Below, one piece after another: positions 56,834 to 64,000 of a DNA stretch of 64,000 nucleotides (position 1 is its first letter; the number at the start of each line of letters is the position of its first letter). The DNA lies in assembly GCA_019634735.1 (NCBI GenBank), contig JAHCAT010000004.1, positions 1-64,000 of the forward strand, in the 5' to 3' direction. A program made the position numbers and the translations under genes. The stretch comes from Lysobacterales bacterium (GTDB lineage Bacteria; Pseudomonadota; Gammaproteobacteria; Xanthomonadales; UBA2363). The notes beneath the pieces were generated by a model. That model saw only the letters and a list, made by a program, of their open reading frames with translations, was not told the origin of the DNA and made no database searches.

Positions 56834-59242
56834 ATGGCAATCGATGCGTTCAGGCAGGCCGGACGGCGACTGCGAGCCCGGCCGGCGCACGCGATCCTGG
56901 CCCTGCTGACGCTCTCCCTTGGTCTGGCTGCGACGCTGTTCCTGTTCGGCGGGCTGAACAGCATGGTGCTGCGTCCCCTGCCATTTCCCGATGCAGGGCG
57001 CCTGGTGCAGGTGGGCTGGCAGTCGCCCGGCAGCGACGAGCTGGACAGCCTTTCGGCGGCCGACTACGCCCGGATCGACGGCATGCTGGCGGGGCTCGAG
57101 GCGGCCGGCGTCGATGCCGGCGCGGCCACGGTCACCCTCGGGCAAGGTGACGACTTCCGCCGCTACCACGGCACTCTGGTCGATCACGGACTGTTGTCCC
57201 TGCTGGCGGTTCGCCCCTTGCTCGGACGTGTCTTCACGTCCGCGGACGACGCGCCGGGGGCAGCCCTGACGGTCCTGGTTTCCGAGCGGGTCTGGCGGAA
57301 CGACTTCCAGGGCCGGGCCGACCTGCCGGGCGCGGTGGTCAGGGCCAACGGCGAGACCGCCACCGTGATCGGCGTACTGCCGGACAGCTTCGGCTTTCCG
57401 GGCGGCCAGGACGTATGGTTGCCGCGCCGCCTTGCGCCCGAGGACCCCCTGGCGGTGTTCGTGACCGGACGCATCGCGCCGGATGCCTCACTCGAGATCG
57501 TCAACCTGGGTCTGGCGGCGTTGCAGCAGCGGCTGGAACCGGAGTTCCAGCGCAGCGAGCCCGGGCGCAGGCTGGCCGCCGTGCCGCTTGCCCACCGGTT
57601 CGTCGATCGCACCACGCGCAGCCTGCTGTGGGCCATGTTCGTGGCCGGCCTGCTGGTGCTGCTGCTGACCTGCGCCAACGTGGCCAACCTGCAAGTCGGT
57701 CAGGTGATCGGACGGCAGCACGAACTGGCGATCTGCGGGGCACTGGGCGCGCAGCGCAACCGCCTGCTGGCCGAGCTGATGGCCGAGGCCCTGTTGCTGA
57801 CCATTGCAGCCACGGTGCTGGGCGGCCTGCTCGCCCACCTCGGCGGCATCTGGGTGATGGCGGACATGCTGGCCAACGACAGCCTGCCGGCCTGGTACGT
57901 GGACCTGAGCTATGACTGGCGGGACGTGGCCTTCATGGCCGCCGTCGCGCTCGCCACCACAATCCTGGCTGGCTTGGTGCCGGCCCGACGCGCGGCCGGC
58001 ACCCCTGCCGCACAAGCCCTGCGTGCCGGCGACCGTGGCAGCCGCGGTGGACTGTTCTCGGGACTGACGCGCGGCCTGGTCGTTTTCGAGATCGCGCTGA
58101 CCGTGGTCCTGCTGGTCGGCGCGGCGCTGTTCCTGCGCACCTTGATGATTCTGGGCACGTTCTCCCAGGGCGGCCTGACCGACCCGGCACAGGTGCTCAC
58201 CGCGCGCATTGGCCTGTTTCCGGACCGCTACCCGGACGCCACCGACCGCCTCGCCGTATTCGAGCGGCTGCAAGGACGCCTGGCGGGTGAACCGGGCGTG
58301 CTGGCGGCAAGCGTCGCCACCGGCATCCCGGGGTCCTCCGGCCAGGGCGGGGAGTGGCTGGCGGTGCCTGGCCGGCCGCGGCCCGCCGAGGGGCACCTGC
58401 GCGTCGAGCAGGCGCGCATCGATCCGACTTTCGCGGACGTCTACGGTCTGCGACTGCGCGAGGGGCGCTTCGTGGATGCCGGCGACCGCGCCGACACGGC
58501 GTTGGTGGCGGTCATCGACGAGCGCATCGCCGACCGCCTGTTCCCGGGCGAATCGGCCCTGGGCCGGTCCGTGCAGGTCGATCCGGAGGGCGATGCGCCC
58601 CAGACCTACCTCGTGGTTGGCGTGGTCGAACCGGTGCATCTGCGCCCAGTGGATGCCAGTCCGCGTCCGGCGGTGCTGTTGCCCTTGAGCCAGGCGCCAC
58701 CGCGCTTCGTCACGCTGGCGGTCCGGACCTCGGGTGATGCCGCCCTGTTCGCCCCGCGGTTGGCGGCGGTGCTGCGCGAGGTCGAGCCCGAGGCGCCGCC
58801 CTACTGGGTACGCAGCCAGGCGGATGCGATCGGTGCCGGTCGCGCGGGCATCGACCTGGTCACGCGGATCTTCACGGTGGTTGGACTGCTGGCCCTGGTA
58901 CTGGCAGCCACCGGTCTGTACGGCGTGCTCGCCTTCTCGGTCGCCCGGCGCGCCCGTGAACTCGGTATCCGTCGGGCGCTGGGTGCCGGTGCAGCGGCGA
59001 CGGTGCGCCCCGTGGTGGTCGGCACCGGCGCGCAGGTACTGCTCGGCCTAGTGCTGGGCCTGCTTGCTGCGGTGCCTTGGGCTGCGCTCCTGGCCGGTCT
59101 CGGCGTGGCCGGCGGGCGTCAGGATCCGCGCCTGTTCGTCTGGGTTGCCGGCTTGGTCGTGCTGGTTGCTGCCGCAGCGGCCGCGGCGCCACTGCGCCGC
59201 GCCTTGCGTGTAGATCCGATGGTCGCCTTGCGTCAGGACTGA
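56834..59242 (+). CDS. MacB/FtsX-like ABC permease (ADOP type) 3
   Basis: This is an 802-residue permease with the doubled FtsX arrangement: N-terminal helix HAILALLTLSLGLAATLFLF, first block LLLTCANVANLQVGQVIGRQ, last block TGLYGVLAFSVARRARELGI. The ATG at 56834 has AGGAG six bases upstream. It has its own sigma-54 promoter and enhancer-like palindrome. There is no ATPase gene alongside, so it would rely on the ATPase at 47766 or act as an orphan. Confidence 0.92.
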   Translation: MAIDAFRQAGRRLRARPAHAILALLTLSLGLAATLFLFGGLNSMVLRPLPFPDAGRLVQVGWQSPGSDELDSLSAADYARIDGMLAGLEAAGVDAGAATVTLGQGDDFRRYHGTLVDHGLLSLLAVRPLLGRVFTSADDAPGAALTVLVSERVWRNDFQGRADLPGAVVRANGETATVIGVLPDSFGFPGGQDVWLPRRLAPEDPLAVFVTGRIAPDASLEIVNLGLAALQQRLEPEFQRSEPGRRLAAVPLAHRFVDRTTRSLLWAMFVAGLLVLLLTCANVANLQVGQVIGRQHELAICGALGAQRNRLLAELMAEALLLTIAATVLGGLLAHLGGIWVMADMLANDSLPAWYVDLSYDWRDVAFMAAVALATTILAGLVPARRAAGTPAAQALRAGDRGSRGGLFSGLTRGLVVFEIALTVVLLVGAALFLRTLMILGTFSQGGLTDPAQVLTARIGLFPDRYPDATDRLAVFERLQGRLAGEPGVLAASVATGIPGSSGQGGEWLAVPGRPRPAEGHLRVEQARIDPTFADVYGLRLREGRFVDAGDRADTALVAVIDERIADRLFPGESALGRSVQVDPEGDAPQTYLVVGVVEPVHLRPVDASPRPAVLLPLSQAPPRFVTLAVRTSGDAALFAPRLAAVLREVEPEAPPYWVRSQADAIGAGRAGIDLVTRIFTVVGLLALVLAATGLYGVLAFSVARRARELGIRRALGAGAAATVRPVVVGTGAQVLLGLVLGLLAAVPWAALLAGLGVAGGRQDPRLFVWVAGLVVLVAAAAAAAPLRRALRVDPMVALRQD

Positions 59243-59260
59243 ACGACTTCGGGTGCCGAC

Positions 59261-59274
59261 GTCCGGAACCGGAC
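59261..59274 (+). promoter_or_regulatory. GTCC-N6-GGAC palindrome upstream of the permease remnant
   Basis: GTCCGGAACCGGAC is a perfect 14-bp palindrome, 45 bp before the -24/-12 box at 59319 and only 18 bp after the permease 3 stop. Confidence 0.7.
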
Positions 59275-59318
59275 GCGGCGCTCGCACGCAAGCCGTTCAG
59301 CACTGGCCACTGCTGGCT

Positions 59319-59334
59319 TGGCCCGTCCCTTGCA
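59319..59334 (+). promoter_or_regulatory. Sigma-54 (-24/-12) promoter before the permease remnant
   Basis: TGGCCCGTCCCTTGCA has GG-N10-GC spacing. It now drives only a 3' fragment of a permease gene. Confidence 0.8.
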
Positions 59335-59379
59335 AGACAGTCTCCAGACGCCGGTCCAGGAACGCCTTCCGAGAAGGCG

Positions 59380-59712
59380 GTCGGCCTGTACGGCGTGCTG
59401 GCGTTCTCGGTCACCCAGCGGATCCGCGAGATCGGCATCCGTCGCTCCCTGGGTGCCGGCGTGCCGGGCGTCGTCGCCCTGGTCGCGCGCCGCACCGGCT
59501 GGCAGGTCGCCGCCGGGCTGGCGCTGGGCCTTGCCCTGGCGGTGCCCTGGGCCACGGCGCTGGCCAGCCCCGTGCTGACCGGCGGCCGGGCGCAGCCGAT
59601 GCTGTTCCTGGCCGCAGCGGCGGTCGTGGTCCTGGTGGCGCTGCTGGCCAGCCTGGTGCCGATGCGCCGGGCCCTGCGGGTCGATCCGGTGGTCGCCCTG
59701 CGTCACGACTGA
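59380..59712 (+). pseudogene. Remnant of an ADOP-type permease (last ~110 codons)
   Basis: The frame VGLYGVLAFSVTQRIREIGI...RRALRVDPVVALRHD is the final FtsX block of a permease like its neighbours. Upstream, only a promoter, a palindrome and a short leader survive. About 690 codons are missing without a transposon scar, which points to an internal deletion, perhaps between the repeated copies. No start codon with a ribosome site is evident. Confidence 0.85.
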
Positions 59713-60151
59713 TCGCCCGGCAGCAGGGTCCGCCCGCTGTGTCGGAATCGTCCCAGAGGCCTCCTGTGATGAACACGGTGGGCGTTCTGGTCGCCGGACT
59801 CCGCAAGGCCCGGCCCGGCGCGCTGCGTCGTACCGACTTCCGGCGGTGGCGACACCGACCCTGGCGCTGGGCCGCCATCCGGCGCGGTTGCGGCGCCGAC
59901 GTGGGGTTCCCGGATATCGCACCAGGGGCGGGCACGCAGGTCAGGCCTCTCGTCCCGCGTCAGCCCCCAGGCATCCCGAGAAGGGCGAAGTTCGCGACCC
60001 ACGCTGCAATCGCTGGAATCCCCGGCGAGGGTACCGGGGTCTGCGCCGCCGCCTACGGGCAGGTGCCGGCAGTCGCCCGCCAGGAGGCGCCGCGCCCAGC
60101 GCACCGATCATCTCTCGAGTGCACCGGAACTGGACGTCGGCGCCCGAATAC
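59713..60151. other. Gene-free stretch before permease 4
   Basis: No believable gene, RNA or repeat was recognised in these 439 bases. Open frames crossing it do not resemble any protein. The functional part of the gap is the palindrome and promoter at its right end (60152-60225). Confidence 0.5.
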
Positions 60152-60165
60152 GTCCGGATACGGAC
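60152..60165 (+). promoter_or_regulatory. GTCC-N6-GGAC palindrome upstream of permease 4
   Basis: GTCCGGATACGGAC lies 44 bp before the -24/-12 box at 60210. It differs from the site at 59261 only in the central bases. Confidence 0.7.
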
Positions 60166-60209
60166 GCGAATCGATCGCCCAAGCCATTGAGACAACGGGT
60201 GCCAAGGGT

Positions 60210-60225
60210 TGGCCCGTGGCTTGCA
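60210..60225 (+). promoter_or_regulatory. Sigma-54 (-24/-12) promoter of permease 4
   Basis: TGGCCCGTGGCTTGCA has GG-N10-GC spacing and is nearly identical to the promoter at 59319. Confidence 0.8.
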
Positions 60226-60279
60226 ACAGGGATCGCCACCGGGCCATCGCCGGTCCCAGGTCGCAGGGAGCCCCAGATC

Positions 60280-62679
60280 ATGACCGAACTCCGCAACGCA
60301 TGGCGCCGACTGCAGTCGCGTCCCGGCTATGCCGCCCTGTCGATGACTGTGCTCGGCATGGGCCTGGGGGCCATGTTGTTCCTGTTGACCGCGGTCAACG
60401 GCCTGATCCTCAGACCGCTGCCGTTCCCCGACGGCGAGCGCCTGGTGACCATCGGCTTCCAGCGCGAGGGCAACAGCAACGTCGGGTCGATGTCCAGCGC
60501 GGACTTCGTCCGGCTGGCGCCCGAGCTGCGCAGCTACGAGTCGATCGGCGGCTACAGCCAGATGACCATCGTGCTCGGCCTGGAGGGCGGCCCCAAGCGC
60601 TATGAAGGCGCCGCGCTGAGCCAGCAGATGCTGCCGATGCTGGGCGCCCAGCCGGTGCTGGGGCGGATGTTCACGGCCGAGGACGAGCGCCCGGGATCGC
60701 CGCCGGTGCTGCTGCTCGGCCACGATGTCTGGCGCGATGATTTCGGGGCCGACCCGGCGGTGGTAGGTCGTGCGGTGCGGGTCAACGGGCAGGGCGGCAT
60801 CGTTGCCGGAGTGATGGCGGCCGACTTCGGCTTCCCTCAGCGGCAATCGGTCTGGATGGCCAAGCGCGCCTACCCCGGCTCGGACTTCTCTCACCAGATG
60901 CTGGCGAAGCTGCGCCCAGGCATCACGCTTGCCCAGGCGCGCGCCGAGCTGGATGCGATCGCCGCGAACCTCGGGCACCAGCTCGAGGGACTGGCAGGCG
61001 ACAGCCGACTCGTCAACCAGCCTCTGCATTTCAGCTTCGTCGATGCCACCACCCGCGGGCTGGTCTGGATGATGTTCGCCGCCGGCCTGCTGGTGCTGCT
61101 GCTGGCCTGCGCCAACGTCGCCAACCTGCAGTTGTCGCAGGTGCTGGGCCGGCGCCGGGAACTGGCGGTGCGCAGCGCCCTGGGCGCCGGCCGCGGCCGG
61201 CTGCTGCGGGCGCTGCTGGTCGAGAGCCTGCTGCTGAGCCTGGGCGCGACGGTGATCGCGCTGGGGCTGGCGCAACTCGGTGGTCGTTGGGTCATGGACA
61301 CCTTCATTGCCGCCGAAGACGGGCCTGCCTACTTCATCAGCTTCGACATCGACCTGCGCATGGCCGGCTTCGCCGCGCTGGCCGCGCTGCTCACCACCGT
61401 ACTGGCCGGCCTGGTGCCGGCGCTGCGCGCCTCGCGTACCGATGTGCAGGACGCCCTGCGCGATGGCGACAAGGGCAGCTCCGGCAGCGGCTTCGCCCGG
61501 GTCGCCCGCGGCCTGGTGGTGGCGGAGATCGCCCTGACCGTGGTCCTGCTGGTCGGCGCCGGCATGTTCATCCGCGCCCTGCAGTCGGTTCTGGCCTTCG
61601 ACTTCGGCACCCGCGCCGACCCGACCACGATCATGACCGGCCGGGTCGGGCTTTTCCCCGAGCAATTCCCGTCCCCGGCCGAGCAGCTGCAGTTCTTCGA
61701 GCGTGTCGCCGGGCGCCTGCGTGCCGACCCCGAGGTGGTCGCCGCAACCGTTGCGAACACCGTCCCCGGCACCAGCTCCGGCGGCTGGCGCCGCTTCGTC
61801 GCCGAAGGCGAGCCCAAGCCGGCGCAGGGCTTCGCCGGCGCGCTGATGGCGCCCGTCGATCCGCACTTCGCGGACACCTACCAGGTACGCCTCGTCGCCG
61901 GCCGCTTCTTCGACGGCCGCGACCGTCCGGACAGCGACAAGGTGGCGGTGGTCGACGCGCGCATGGCACAGGCGCTCTGGCCGGGTGTGGACCCGCTCGG
62001 CCGCCGCTTCGTGGTCGATCCGGAAACGCCGCAGGCGACCACCCTGACCGTGGTCGGCATGGTCGAGGCCATGCACCTGGAGGACGCCGACGACACCGTG
62101 TTCCCGACCTACCTGGTGCCGTTCGCGCAGCAGCCCACGCGCTTCGCCACGCTGGCCGTGCGCCTGCGCGGCGACGCCGCCGCCTTCGGGCCGAAACTGG
62201 CGGCGCACGTGCGCGCAGAGGATGCCGATACCGCGGTCTACTGGCAGCGGACCCAGCAACGGGCGATCGAGATGGGCCGGGTCGGCCCGGTGATCCTGAC
62301 CCAGATATTCACAGGCGTCGGCGTGCTCGCGCTGGTGCTGTCGGCGGCAGGCCTGTATGGCGTGCTGGCGTTCGCAGTCGCGCAGCGCACCCGGGAGATC
62401 GGCATCCGGCGGGCGATCGGCGCAGGCCGGCGCGGCATCGTCGGCGTGGTCGGTGGCCGGGTGCTCTGGCAGGTGCTGCTTGGACTCGCGATCGGAGTCG
62501 CCCTGGGCCTGCCCTGGTCGCTCCTGCTGGCCACGCCGGAGATGCAAACGCGCGGCCTCGACCCGCTGGTGTTCTCGGGGGCGATCGCGGTCGTGATCGC
62601 GGTCGCCGTGGTGGCCTCGCTGGCGCCGCTGCGGCGCGCGCTGCGCGTCGACCCGATCATCGCGCTTCGCCATGAATGA
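60280..62679 (+). CDS. MacB/FtsX-like ABC permease (ADOP type) 4
   Basis: This is a 799-residue permease from ATG 60280, which has AGGGAG nine bases upstream; the frame is open to 60187 but that part precedes or overlaps the promoter. N-terminal helix YAALSMTVLGMGLGAMLFLL, first block [20 protein letters not shown], last block AGLYGVLAFAVAQRTREIGI. It is most like permease 3 in the block following the first FtsX segment. It is followed 57 bp later by permease 5, with no new -24/-12 promoter, so the two are probably co-transcribed. Confidence 0.93.
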   Translation: MTELRNAWRRLQSRPGYAALSMTVLGMGLGAMLFLLTAVNGLILRPLPFPDGERLVTIGFQREGNSNVGSMSSADFVRLAPELRSYESIGGYSQMTIVLGLEGGPKRYEGAALSQQMLPMLGAQPVLGRMFTAEDERPGSPPVLLLGHDVWRDDFGADPAVVGRAVRVNGQGGIVAGVMAADFGFPQRQSVWMAKRAYPGSDFSHQMLAKLRPGITLAQARAELDAIAANLGHQLEGLAGDSRLVNQPLHFSFVDATTRGLVWMMFAAGLLVLLLACANVANLQLSQVLGRRRELAVRSALGAGRGRLLRALLVESLLLSLGATVIALGLAQLGGRWVMDTFIAAEDGPAYFISFDIDLRMAGFAALAALLTTVLAGLVPALRASRTDVQDALRDGDKGSSGSGFARVARGLVVAEIALTVVLLVGAGMFIRALQSVLAFDFGTRADPTTIMTGRVGLFPEQFPSPAEQLQFFERVAGRLRADPEVVAATVANTVPGTSSGGWRRFVAEGEPKPAQGFAGALMAPVDPHFADTYQVRLVAGRFFDGRDRPDSDKVAVVDARMAQALWPGVDPLGRRFVVDPETPQATTLTVVGMVEAMHLEDADDTVFPTYLVPFAQQPTRFATLAVRLRGDAAAFGPKLAAHVRAEDADTAVYWQRTQQRAIEMGRVGPVILTQIFTGVGVLALVLSAAGLYGVLAFAVAQRTREIGIRRAIGAGRRGIVGVVGGRVLWQVLLGLAIGVALGLPWSLLLATPEMQTRGLDPLVFSGAIAVVIAVAVVASLAPLRRALRVDPIIALRHE

Positions 62680-62736
62680 ACCCCACGCCCCGGCACAACC
62701 GGGGGGCGGGTCAGCCCAGTCGAACGGAGGACCTCG

Positions 62737-64000
62737 ATGGCCCCACTGATCGCCGAACTGCGCCAGGCCTGGCGCACCACCCTGCGCCGGCCCGGCTTCC
62801 TGGCGCTGGCGGCGCTGACCCTGGCGCTGGGCATCGGCGCCAGCGTCGCCGTGGTCGCCCTCGTCGACCGGGTATTGCTGCGGCCGCTGCCCTATCCGGC
62901 GCCCGGCCAGTTGTTCGCAGCGGGGCTGTTGCAGGGCGACGGCTCGGCCAGCATCACGCCGCGCGAGTACCAGGCGATCCGGAGTCTGGACGGCATCGCC
63001 AGCAGCGGCCTGGCCTCGCACACACCCCTGCCGGTCAACCTGGCCGAGGTCGACGACCCCCAGATGGCCCGCGCCCTGTGGGTCGATGCCGGGTTCCTGG
63101 CGGCGCTGGCACCGACGATGCCGCTGGGCCGCGGCTTCGCCGCCGACGAGGACCGGCCAGGGGCCGCGCGCGCCGTGGTGATTTCGTACCGGCTGTGGCA
63201 GGCGCGCTTCGGCGGTGACCCGCAGGTGATCGGCCGCACGCTGGCGATCGAGGGCGAGGCGACGCCGGTGATCGGCGTGCTGCCTGCCGATTTCCGGTAC
63301 GCGGCGCCGTTCGACCTGCTGCTGCCCCTGGCGCTGCCGGCCGCCAGCGCCGACGACGGCCGCAACTTCCTGGCGATCGTGCGCCTGGCCGACGGTGCCG
63401 GCGCGCAGGCCCTGGCCGGCCGGGTCGACCGCCGCCTCCACGAGGTCTACGCCGGCACGCCCGGCGAGCGCTGGTACGCGACCACGCGCTTCGGCCTGCG
63501 GCCGTTGTCCGGTGCCCTGAGCGCCTCGTCGCGGCCGCTGCTCCTGTTGTTCCTGGGCGGCGCCTTGTGCGTGTTGCTGCTGGCCACCGTCAACCTGGCC
63601 AACCTGATGCTGTTGCGGGCGCTGTCGCGCAGCCACGTCAACGTGATCCGCAGCGCCCTGGGCGCCTCCACGACGCGCCTGGCGATGCCACAACTGGCCG
63701 AAGGCCTGCTGGTCGCGACCGCAGGCGTCGCTGGCGGCCTGCTGCTGGCCCAGGGCGGTCTGCGCCTGGCCGAAGGCTGGATCCCACCGTCCTGGTTCGG
63801 CGGTGAGGCCGACTTGCGCCTGGGCACCGTCGCCTGGGGCTTCGCGATCGCCAGCGGCCTGCTGGTCGCGCTGCTGTCTGCCGGCCTGGGCATCTGGCGC
63901 GGCCGCAGCGGCGCTGGCAGCAGCGATCTGGTCGCCGGCGGCCGCAGCGGCCTGGGCCTGGGTGCAGGACGGCTGGCGCGCACGCTGGTGGTGACCCAGG
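62737..64000 (+). CDS. MacB/FtsX-like ABC permease (ADOP type) 5, runs off window
   Basis: The first 421 codons of another doubled permease are visible. The ATG at 62737 has GGAGG six bases upstream. N-terminal helix [20 protein letters not shown], MacB-like periplasmic domain, and first FtsX block LATVNLANLMLLRALSRSHV. The frame is open to the last base. The regulator and sensor kinase that often accompany such sigma-54-controlled clusters may lie beyond it. Confidence 0.92.
   Translation, partial: MAPLIAELRQAWRTTLRRPGFLALAALTLALGIGASVAVVALVDRVLLRPLPYPAPGQLFAAGLLQGDGSASITPREYQAIRSLDGIASSGLASHTPLPVNLAEVDDPQMARALWVDAGFLAALAPTMPLGRGFAADEDRPGAARAVVISYRLWQARFGGDPQVIGRTLAIEGEATPVIGVLPADFRYAAPFDLLLPLALPAASADDGRNFLAIVRLADGAGAQALAGRVDRRLHEVYAGTPGERWYATTRFGLRPLSGALSASSRPLLLLFLGGALCVLLLATVNLANLMLLRALSRSHVNVIRSALGASTTRLAMPQLAEGLLVATAGVAGGLLLAQGGLRLAEGWIPPSWFGGEADLRLGTVAWGFAIASGLLVALLSAGLGIWRGRSGAGSSDLVAGGRSGLGLGAGRLARTLVVTQ

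Noticed and set aside
59713-60279. Protein-coding reading of the gap before permease 4
   Set aside because: Open frames run through a palindrome and a -24/-12 promoter, have no ribosome site and resemble nothing known.
59941-63693. 1250-codon minus-strand frame over permeases 4 and 5
   Set aside because: It is a shadow of two permeases with clear FtsX blocks.

Overview
This is high-GC DNA with gammaproteobacterial gene content. The best fit is the order Xanthomonadales/Lysobacterales. The pointers are a GroEL ending in the usual [11 protein letters not shown] tail, three ECF sigma/Ser-Thr kinase-TPR modules, runs of large FtsX-type permeases, and secreted beta-proteins sharing a short LFxxGF-type C-terminus. 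The genus cannot be fixed from the sequence. No rRNA, tRNA or CRISPR array was seen.

Region 1 (1-15.4 kb) is a mobile heavy-metal island lying between two groEL copies in the same orientation. Copy 1 (3' half visible, 2-808) ends at a hairpin terminator. It is followed by an IS91/ISCR-type rolling-circle transposase (1035-2567) with an ISCR-like oriIS at 2791-2812. The oriIS end cuts off a P1B-type metal ATPase gene. Next come a czcA-czcB-czcC efflux operon with two short CDF transporters and a small His-rich secreted protein, a MerR-type regulator, a mer segment (merR, merT, merP, GDCCVxC gene) without merA, and a second, 5'-truncated groEL (14046-15349). The two groEL copies are about 84% identical by eye in protein and differ in codon choice, so they come from different sources. 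GroEL fragments next to ISCR elements are known; here one appears to mark both edges of an integrated segment.

Region 2 (15.6-41.5 kb) looks like ordinary chromosome. It carries secreted beta-propeller and beta-helix proteins, a V8-like serine protease, a YdeP-type molybdoenzyme with its FdhD sulfurtransferase, a subclass B3 metallo-beta-lactamase, an amidohydrolase overlapping an SRAP abasic-site protein gene, an AraC regulator, and three separate ECF sigma factor/membrane Ser-Thr kinase modules.

Region 3 (41.9-46.1 kb) is a compact six-gene operon: two Roadblock/LC7 proteins, an unrecognised protein, an MglA-like small GTPase, another unrecognised protein and a histone-deacetylase-fold hydrolase. 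Most junctions are overlapping or nearly so, which suggests one functional unit that I cannot name.

Region 4 (46.1-64 kb) is a family of MacB-like export genes: an HlyD-type adaptor, an ABC ATPase, five large permeases (the last running off the window) and one permease remnant. Four of its transcription starts have textbook -24/-12 (sigma-54) promoters (GG-N10-GC). Each is preceded by the same palindrome, GTCC-N6-GGAC, so the cluster looks like a sigma-54/enhancer-binding-protein regulon. The cluster is interrupted by a beta-helix protein gene and a 599-bp non-coding element with 48-bp terminal inverted repeats and an array of GGGAATC heptamers. Related GGGGACC/GGTCCCC heptamer arrays lie in several intergenic regions and inside the ABC ATPase N-terminus.
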